The notes under the pieces: model-generated
Databases searched by the model: none
Told to the model about the DNA's origin: nothing
The model's input: only the letters and a program-made list of their open reading frames with translations
Shown here: in pieces, positions 1-5,109 of the stretch
Layout of the letters: each line of letters starts with the position of its first letter
Position numbering within the stretch: the first letter of the stretch is position 1
Made by a program: the position numbers and the translations under genes
Assembly (NCBI GenBank): GCA_006227785.1
Contig: SBFU01000371.1
Location: 1 to 5,109 of the forward strand
Length of the DNA stretch: 5,109 nt
Origin: Burkholderiales bacterium
GTDB taxonomy: Bacteria > Pseudomonadota > Gammaproteobacteria > Burkholderiales > Burkholderiaceae_C
Direction: 5' to 3'

Positions 1-61
1 CCAGCCTGAGGCCTCGGGCGACTACCTGAGCTGAATTCCGGCGGTCCGCTTGTCCTTGTCC

Positions 62-1285
62 ATGTCGTCCCCCTCCCACCGTCCGGTCCACCAGGGCTGG
101 CTGATGGCCAATCTGCTGGCGCAGCTGGCTTTCGGTCTGCTGGCCATGACCATCGGTCTGCCCTCCATGCAGGAGTGGCCGGCCATTTTCGGTGCCAGCC
201 AGGCGGCGGTGCAGCTGACCTTCAGTGGCTATGTGCTGACCTACGGCTTGCTGCAACTGGTCTATGGCCCGCTGTCCGACCGGCTGGGCCGGCGCCGGGT
301 GCTGATGTTCGGCCTGTTCATCACCCTGCTGGGTTCGGTGTTGGCTGCGCTGGCCACCGACCTGTCCACGCTGGTGATCGGGCGGGTGTTGCAGGGGGCG
401 GGCAGTGCCGCCGGCATGGTGGTGGGGCGGGCGCTCATCCAGGATCTGTTCCAGGGGCCCGAGCGCACCCGCGTCATGGCCTATGTGGGCATGGCCATGG
501 GGCTGTGCCCGCCGCTGGGCACCATTGTGGGCGGCCAGCTGCACGTGGGCCTGGGCTGGCAGGCCAACTTCGTGCTGATGGCGGCGCTGGCGGTGGTGTT
601 GTGGGTGTCGGCCTGGCGTGGCCTGCCGGCGCACCAGCCATCGGACGCACCGCAGGCCCACTGGCTCAGGGCCATGCTGGACGCCTATGCGCAATTGCTC
701 AGGGACGCGCGCTTTGTGCTGTATGTGGGCCTGCTGTCCATGACCTCGGCCACCTTCTACGCCTTCCTGGGCGCGGCACCGCTGGTGCTGGGCAGCTATG
801 GCGTGGGGCCGGACGGTATCGGCTTCTACATCATGTTTGTGCCGGGCTCCTACATCGTCGGCAACTTCTTGACCTCGCACCTGGTGCACCGCCTGGGCGA
901 CCAGCGCATGATGTGGATGGGGCAGGCCCTGACGGCGTGTGGCATCGGTCTGATGCTGGTGCTGGCCCTGGCTGGCTTCAACTCGCCACTGGCCCTGGCG
1001 CTGCCGCTGATGCTCATGGGTCTGGGCAACGGCTTCATGGTGCCGCCGGCGCTGGCCGGCACGGTCGGACTCATGCCAGCGCTGGCGGGATCGGCCGCCG
1101 CCGTCGCCGGGCTCATGCAGCAACTGGCGGCTGCGGCAGGCGGTTTTGCCGTCGGCCTGGTCAGCCACCGCGACGCGGTCAACCTGGCCCTGGTGATGAT
1201 GGCGCTGTGCCTGCTGGGCATGGCGGCGCAACTCGGTCTGCGGCGGGTCCTGCGCCCGGCCGGGCCCAGCCGCCTGCAAGGTTGA
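62..1285 (+). CDS. Bcr/CflA-type multidrug efflux MFS transporter
   Basis: This is a proton-driven drug exporter of the inner membrane, 407 residues from the ATG at 62, the usual length for a 12-helix major facilitator protein. Seen: long hydrophobic segments throughout, and the MFS motif A between helices 2 and 3 (GPLSDRLGRRR, residues 69-79) with its Asp and Arg residues. A second conserved stretch follows (GRVLQG, then RALIQDLF and PPLGTIVGG) that resembles Bcr and CflA proteins. The substrate cannot be read from the sequence; the family includes exporters of bicyclomycin, sulfonamide and chloramphenicol-like compounds. No clear Shine-Dalgarno lies upstream. An in-frame TTG at 50 and an ATG at 104 are alternative starts; 104 would still precede the first helix. 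The stop lies 3 bases from the stop of the convergent EVE gene. The family assignment is firm; the substrate and exact start are not. Confidence 0.93.
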   Translation: MSSPSHRPVHQGWLMANLLAQLAFGLLAMTIGLPSMQEWPAIFGASQAAVQLTFSGYVLTYGLLQLVYGPLSDRLGRRRVLMFGLFITLLGSVLAALATDLSTLVIGRVLQGAGSAAGMVVGRALIQDLFQGPERTRVMAYVGMAMGLCPPLGTIVGGQLHVGLGWQANFVLMAALAVVLWVSAWRGLPAHQPSDAPQAHWLRAMLDAYAQLLRDARFVLYVGLLSMTSATFYAFLGAAPLVLGSYGVGPDGIGFYIMFVPGSYIVGNFLTSHLVHRLGDQRMMWMGQALTACGIGLMLVLALAGFNSPLALALPLMLMGLGNGFMVPPALAGTVGLMPALAGSAAAVAGLMQQLAAAAGGFAVGLVSHRDAVNLALVMMALCLLGMAAQLGLRRVLRPAGPSRLQG

Positions 1286-1288
1286 GCC

Positions 1289-1750
<462 letters not shown>

Positions 1751-1757
1751 GGCCGCG

Positions 1758-1763
1758 ATGATA
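1758..1763 (-). promoter_or_regulatory. Candidate -10 element for the EVE gene
   Basis: Read on the minus strand the hexamer is TATCAT, 5 of 6 matches to the sigma-70 consensus TATAAT. It ends 7 bases before the EVE start codon at 1750, so initiation at the usual distance would fall at or next to the A of the ATG. The -35 region at the matching distance (about 1781-1786, ACCCTG on the minus strand) is a poor match, and there is no extended -10 TG. This is a sequence-only prediction. Confidence 0.3.
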
Positions 1764-1865
1764 GATGCCCCCCGTCGGTACAGGGTGTTGGCGGCAACAA
1801 CGCACTTGCGAAAGAAGATGGCCGATACTGGGACGCTCCAATCCATTGCATCGACCTGTCCGTTC

Positions 1866-2645
1866 ATGTCCATCAACCGACGTCTGCTGCTGGGCGGTGC
1901 CGCGCTGTTGGCCGGTGCCGGACTGACCGGTTGTGCCGCGCCGCGCGAAACCCGCACCCCGCTGGACAGGCTGGTGTTGCCGGCGCGGCCGGGCCGACAG
2001 GCCGACACGCTGATCGTGTTCCTGCCGGGCTCGATGGAGGTGCCGCTGGACATCGTGCAGCAGGGTTTTGTGGCCCAGGTGCGCGAGCGGCAGATCGACG
2101 CCGACGTGGTGGTGGTCGACTCGCACATCGGCTACTTCCGGCGCATGGCCATCATCGAACGCCTGCGCGAGGATGTGGTCTTGCCCGCGCGGGCGCGGGG
2201 CTACCGGCAGCTCTGGCTGGCCGGTATTTCGCTGGGTGGGTTCGGCTCCCTGCTGTACGCCATGGAACATCCCGAGCACGTCGACGGGGTGGTGGCCATT
2301 GCGCCTTATGTGGCACCCACGGCGACCTTGCAGCGGGTCAATGAAGCGGGCGGGCTGCGCCACTGGCGGGCGCCCGGCTCAGGCGCTGGCGGTGACGTCG
2401 GGCGGCGCCTGCTGGCCTGGCTGCAAGGCTATGCGCAGGACCCCGACCGGCCGGTGCTGTACATGGGTTACGGCGACCGGGACCGCCTGCAACCCGGCCC
2501 GCCGCTGATGGCCGGCATCCTGCCGGACCAGCAGCTGCTGAGCGCTCCCGGCGGCCACGACTGGCCACCCTGGCGCCAGATCTGGGGCGACGCGCTGGAC
2601 CGGGCGCTGGCCCCGTCTGCCGCGCGGGCGGCGGCGCCCCGCTGA
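1866..2645 (+). CDS. Exported lipoprotein with alpha/beta-hydrolase fold
   Basis: This is a predicted serine hydrolase of 259 residues anchored to a membrane by a lipidated cysteine; its substrate is unknown. Seen: an N-terminal signal with paired arginines (NRRLLLGG, residues 4-11), a short hydrophobic stretch and the lipobox LTGC with Cys23 as the lipidation site. The arginine pair near the start suggests Tat export, although the motif is not a full match. The mature part has a strand and turn FLPGSM (52-57) that could form the oxyanion hole, then the nucleophile elbow GISLGGFG with Ser122. A probable acid lies at Asp204 or Asp206 (YGDRDRL) and a probable catalytic His231 (GGHDWPPW). The ATG at 1866 was chosen because the signal peptide begins there; an in-frame ATG at 1818 would add 16 residues and has only a weak A-rich upstream sequence. 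No Shine-Dalgarno is visible before 1866. An esterase or lipase is possible but not shown. Confidence 0.85.
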   Translation: MSINRRLLLGGAALLAGAGLTGCAAPRETRTPLDRLVLPARPGRQADTLIVFLPGSMEVPLDIVQQGFVAQVRERQIDADVVVVDSHIGYFRRMAIIERLREDVVLPARARGYRQLWLAGISLGGFGSLLYAMEHPEHVDGVVAIAPYVAPTATLQRVNEAGGLRHWRAPGSGAGGDVGRRLLAWLQGYAQDPDRPVLYMGYGDRDRLQPGPPLMAGILPDQQLLSAPGGHDWPPWRQIWGDALDRALAPSAARAAAPR

Positions 2646-2709
2646 ACCCGCCCCATCTGCCTGGCATCCTGGCGACAGCGCCGGTGGTGGCGAAGGTCAC
2701 AATCGGTGC

Positions 2710-3588
2710 ATGGCGATTCCATTTTTTGGTGATGCGGTGGACACTCCACCCCTGCCCTCAGCCACCGTGATGCTGCTGCGCGAGGATGGCCCGGGGCTGC
2801 AGGTGCTGCTGATGCGCCGGCACGGCAACACGGCCGTGCTGGGCGGTGTGCATGTCTTTCCGGGGGGCAAGCTCGACCCGGCCGACCATGTCGATCCGTC
2901 CAGCGGCGTCGACCTCAGCCCTGAAAGCTGCCGCCAACGCCTGGGCGAGCCGGACCTCGAACCCGGCCAGGCGCTGGCGCTGCACGTGGCGGCCCTGCGC
3001 GAGACCTTCGAGGAGTGCGGCCTGCTGCCGGGGGTGACGGCCGGTGCTGCGGAGCTGGCTGCCCTGCGCGGGCGCATGCAGACCGGCGCCGACCTCTGCA
3101 CCGCCGCCGGGCTGCTGGGTGTGTCGCTGAAGGTCTCGGCCCTGCTGCCCTGGTCACGCTGGATCACGCCGCGCCAGCCTTCGGTCAGCAACAAGCGCTT
3201 TGACACCCGCTTCTTCGTGGCGCTGGCCCCGCCGGAGCAGGCCATCGTGGCCTGTGCGCGCGAAACCACCGAGGTGGTCTGGATGACACCGCGCGCCGCG
3301 CTGGAGCGTTACTGGTCCGGCGACATCGACCTGGCGCCGCCGCAGATCATGAGCCTGTCGCACCTGAACCGTCTGGGGGGTGTGGACGCGGTGCTGAACC
3401 ACGCCCGCACGCGGGCACCGGCGCTGATCGCCCCCGAACCCTTCGACGACGGCGGTGTGCGCGTCATCTGCTACCCGGGTGACCCGGCCCACAGCCTGCA
3501 GGAGCCAGTCTGGCCGGGGCCGACGCGGCTGCGTTTTCGCAACCGGCGGTTTGAGCCGGAGGATGGCCTGGACGCCTTGCTTGGCTGA
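2710..3588 (+). CDS. NUDT19-like Nudix hydrolase
   Basis: This is a Nudix hydrolase of 292 residues, expected to split a diphosphate bond in a nucleoside-diphosphate-linked substrate using Mg2+ or Mn2+. Seen: a leading strand (SATVMLLRE, residues 17-25), then RRHGNTAVLGG and VFPGGKLD (49-56), which begins the Nudix box. The box is completed only at residues 97-105 (RETFEECGL), with Glu98, Glu101 and Glu102 as the likely metal ligands. About 30 extra residues therefore sit inside the box. The C-terminal half has WITP (151-154) and RFDTRFF (163-169), as in animal NUDT19, where the box is also interrupted. Mouse NUDT19 hydrolyses CoA and acyl-CoA; the bacterial substrate here is not known. The ATG at 2710 has a weak GAAGG 13 bases upstream. 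It lies 64 bases after the hydrolase stop, in the same direction, and could share its transcript. Confidence 0.92.
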   Translation: MAIPFFGDAVDTPPLPSATVMLLREDGPGLQVLLMRRHGNTAVLGGVHVFPGGKLDPADHVDPSSGVDLSPESCRQRLGEPDLEPGQALALHVAALRETFEECGLLPGVTAGAAELAALRGRMQTGADLCTAAGLLGVSLKVSALLPWSRWITPRQPSVSNKRFDTRFFVALAPPEQAIVACARETTEVVWMTPRAALERYWSGDIDLAPPQIMSLSHLNRLGGVDAVLNHARTRAPALIAPEPFDDGGVRVICYPGDPAHSLQEPVWPGPTRLRFRNRRFEPEDGLDALLG

Positions 3589-3657
3589 TCCTGCCGGGCC
3601 TGTCCTTCCGTAACCGACGACCCCGCAAGGTTGTTCGGGCGCATGCATCATCTGGGC

Positions 3658-4038
3658 ATGTCCGCGCCATCAGACCGTCCTGACTTGACCGTGTACTTCG
3701 ACGGCAGCTGTCCCTTGTGTCGGCGCGAGATCGCGCTGTACCGGCAACTGTCCAGCCGGCAATCGGTGGCCTGGGTTGACGTGAGCCAGCCCGTTGATTG
3801 TGGTGATGGCCTGAGCTGTGCCACCGCCATGCGGCGCTTTCATGTGCGCGACGAACAGGGGCGCCTGCTCAGCGGCGCGGCTGCGTTTTCACGCCTGTGG
3901 CGCTGCTACGCCGGCTGGCGTGTGCTGGGTTGGGCGACCGCCGTGCCGCCCCTGTCGTGGCTGGCCGAGCTGGCCTACCGGCTGTTTCTGCCCGCGCGTC
4001 CCCGCCTGCAGGCATGGGTGCAGCGGCTGACGTCGTAG
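3658..4038 (+). CDS. DCC-family thiol-disulfide oxidoreductase-like protein (DUF393)
   Basis: This is a small protein, 126 residues from the ATG at 3658, of the DCC family, named for its conserved Asp-Cys-Cys motif. Seen: VYFDGSCPLCRREI near the N-terminus, giving Asp15, Cys18 and Cys21 in a DxxCxxC arrangement. Then come WVDV (39-42), MRRFHVRDEQGRLLSGA (58-74), the family's typical glycine-containing turn, and a hydrophobic helix ending in AYRLFLPARPRLQAW. The CxxC pair suggests a thioredoxin-like redox role, but the activity is inferred for the family and no partner is known. No signal peptide is present, so it is probably cytoplasmic. The start is uncertain: 3643 (ATG) has an AAGG 12 bases upstream, and 3631 (TTG) is also in frame; 3658 best fits the short N-terminus of the family. 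Two extra cysteines occur at 48 and 54. Confidence 0.88.
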   Translation: MSAPSDRPDLTVYFDGSCPLCRREIALYRQLSSRQSVAWVDVSQPVDCGDGLSCATAMRRFHVRDEQGRLLSGAAAFSRLWRCYAGWRVLGWATAVPPLSWLAELAYRLFLPARPRLQAWVQRLTS

Positions 4039-4140
4039 GCCGCGGCCGGCGGCGCGCGTGTGTGGCCACGCTGGCCGGTGGGGTCGGCTCAGGGTACATT
4101 CCGGTGCACTGCGGCGCTCGCAATCTAAGGACACACACCC

Positions 4141-4725
4141 ATGACCTGGCTGATTCTCGGACTCGTGATCTTCCTCGGCGTGCATTCGGTGTCCATCGTG
4201 GCGCCGGCGGCGCGCGAGCGCTGGCTGACGCAGATGGGCGAGGGCGGCTGGAAGGGCATCTACTCGCTGCTGTCCTTTGTCGGCCTGGCGCTCATCATCT
4301 GGGGTTACGGCCAGGCGCGGCTGGACCCCGTTCAGCTCTACACACCACCCGCCGGTTTGCGCCACCTGTCGGCGCTGCTGATGCTGCCGGTGTTTCCGCT
4401 GCTGCTGGCGCCCTACCTGCCGGGTCGGCTCAAGACCCTCACGCGCCACCCCATGCTGGTGGCGACCAAACTCTGGGCGCTGGCCCACCTGCTGGCCAAC
4501 GGCACGCTGGCCGATGTGCTGCTGTTCGGCGGTTTTCTGGCCTGGGCGGTGGCCGACCGCATCTCGGTCAAACGCCGCGAACGTGCCGGCCTGGCACGGA
4601 CGGTGCCCGGGCTGCCCGCCAGCGGCCTGAACGACGTCATCGCCATCGTGGCGGGCCTGGGGCTGTACCTGCTGTTCGTGTTCTGGGCCCACGCCTGGCT
4701 TTTCGGGGTGCGGCCGTTCGGTTGA
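4141..4725 (+). CDS. nnrU: NnrU family integral membrane protein
   Basis: This is a multi-pass inner-membrane protein of 194 residues, the usual NnrU size. The family is named from Rhodobacter sphaeroides, where nnrU is tied to nitric-oxide metabolism; its biochemical role is not established. Seen: hydrophobic segments at about residues 2-21, 41-57, 76-94, 105-138 (probably two helices) and 165-190. Family signatures are FLGVHS (11-16), [13 protein letters not shown] (37-49), IWGYGQAR (53-60), RHPML (102-106) and [12 protein letters not shown] (110-121). His15, His103 and His116 are the conserved histidines. A good Shine-Dalgarno AAGGA (4127-4131) lies 9 bases before the ATG, which fixes the start. 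The 102-base gap upstream holds no gene. No denitrification or nitric-oxide gene is visible nearby, so the name gives family membership and not proof of function. The family is distantly related to isoprenylcysteine methyltransferase-like membrane proteins, which is an alternative clue to its fold. Confidence 0.93.
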   Translation: MTWLILGLVIFLGVHSVSIVAPAARERWLTQMGEGGWKGIYSLLSFVGLALIIWGYGQARLDPVQLYTPPAGLRHLSALLMLPVFPLLLAPYLPGRLKTLTRHPMLVATKLWALAHLLANGTLADVLLFGGFLAWAVADRISVKRRERAGLARTVPGLPASGLNDVIAIVAGLGLYLLFVFWAHAWLFGVRPFG

Positions 4726-4792
4726 CGGTGCGCGCAGGGAACCTGCTGCATCCGATCCGGTCTGCAAGGCGTATTCAACTTCGGAGACCGAC

Positions 4793-5109
4793 ATGCCCCA
4801 GCCCCCAACCCGATCTGTTTCCCTGTCCCTGTGTGCCGGTCTGCTGGCCGCCGGTGCGCTGACCGCGCTGCCGGCCTCGGCCGGCACGTCTGGCGTCGAC
4901 GTGGTGGCCCGCGGTCTGCAGAACCCCTGGGCGGTGGCCTTCATTGGCGACGGGCGCATGCTGGTCACCGAGCGGCCGGGGCGCATGCGGGTGGTCCAGC
5001 CCGACGGCCAGTTGGGTGAGCCCCTGGCCGGCGTGCCGGCGGTGCAGGCGGTGGGGCAGGGCGGGTTGCTGGATGTGGTCACCGACCGCGATTTCGCCCG
5101 CAACCGGAC
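4793..5109 (+). CDS. PQQ-dependent aldose sugar dehydrogenase, 5' part
   Basis: This gene runs off the right edge; 105 complete codons are visible and no stop is reached. It matches the N-terminus of soluble periplasmic quinoproteins of the YliI/Asd type, beta-propellers that oxidise the aldehyde group of aldose sugars with PQQ as cofactor. Seen: a Sec signal peptide (Arg7, hydrophobic core about 9-26, likely cleavage after PASA at residue 30). The mature start follows with [20 protein letters not shown] (41-60), then RPGRMRVV (61-68), AGVPAV (79-84) and GQGGLLDV (88-95), all characteristic of the family. The active-site histidine and the PQQ contacts lie beyond the window. A Shine-Dalgarno GGAG (4783-4786) sits 6 bases before the ATG, supporting this start. 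The 67-base gap after nnrU shows no terminator, so read-through from nnrU is possible. Confidence 0.9.
   Translation, partial: MPQPPTRSVSLSLCAGLLAAGALTALPASAGTSGVDVVARGLQNPWAVAFIGDGRMLVTERPGRMRVVQPDGQLGEPLAGVPAVQAVGQGGLLDVVTDRDFARNR

Noticed and set aside
2..34. Open frame ending in TGA at 32-34 (QPEASGDYLS), a possible tail of an upstream gene
   Set aside because: Ten codons are too few to recognise a family, and another frame also closes nearby at 27-29, so the reading frame cannot be decided.
1254..1265. 12-base perfect palindrome GCCCGGCCGGGC near the end of the MFS gene
   Set aside because: It lies inside coding sequence with no loop and no following T-run, so it is not a terminator. 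Such palindromes are expected at this GC content (another, GCCCGCGCGGGC, is at 2183-2194).
1751..1865. Possible 6S RNA or other small RNA beside the EVE gene
   Set aside because: 6S RNA is about 180 bases, and this gap is only 115 bases with no long closing stem that I could find.
4064..4076. Small hairpin GGCCA-CGC-TGGCC after the DCC gene
   Set aside because: A 5-base stem with a 3-base loop and no T-run is too weak to call a terminator.
3889..5103. 404-codon open frame on the minus strand
   Set aside because: It runs antisense to three well-supported genes, has low-complexity composition rich in Arg, Pro, Gln and His, and shows no family motif. Such frames are common in very GC-rich DNA.

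Overview
The window is very GC-rich (strong G/C preference at third codon positions, almost no A/T-rich DNA). It is packed with short-gapped chromosomal genes of the kind common in betaproteobacteria. The gene families present (Bcr/CflA-type efflux pump, stand-alone EVE protein, NUDT19-like Nudix hydrolase, DCC-family thiol protein, NnrU, PQQ-dependent aldose dehydrogenase) fit Burkholderiales, possibly Comamonadaceae. That placement is inferred from recognising protein families, not from a marker gene.

Layout: (1) 62-1285 (+) encodes a 12-helix MFS drug efflux transporter. (2) 1289-1750 (-) encodes an EVE-domain protein that converges on the transporter with only 3 bases between the two stop codons. 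(3) 1751-1865 is a short divergent intergenic region. It holds a good -10-like hexamer for the EVE gene placed so close to the ATG that the transcript could be leaderless. (4) From 1866 to the right edge five genes run on the + strand: a Tat-like lipoprotein with an alpha/beta-hydrolase fold (1866-2645), a NUDT19-like Nudix hydrolase with a split Nudix box (2710-3588), a small DCC-family (DUF393) protein (3658-4038), the membrane protein NnrU (4141-4725), and the first 105 codons of an exported PQQ-dependent sugar dehydrogenase (4793 to the edge).

The five + strand genes are separated by 64-102 bases. They could be partly co-transcribed, but their functions do not form one obvious pathway. 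I saw no RNA gene, insertion sequence, CRISPR array, phage gene, attachment site or convincing rho-independent terminator. I read this as an ordinary core-genome stretch and found no convincing new multi-gene system. The points most worth a second look are the split Nudix box, the possible leaderless EVE gene, and nnrU lying apart from any visible nitrogen-oxide gene.
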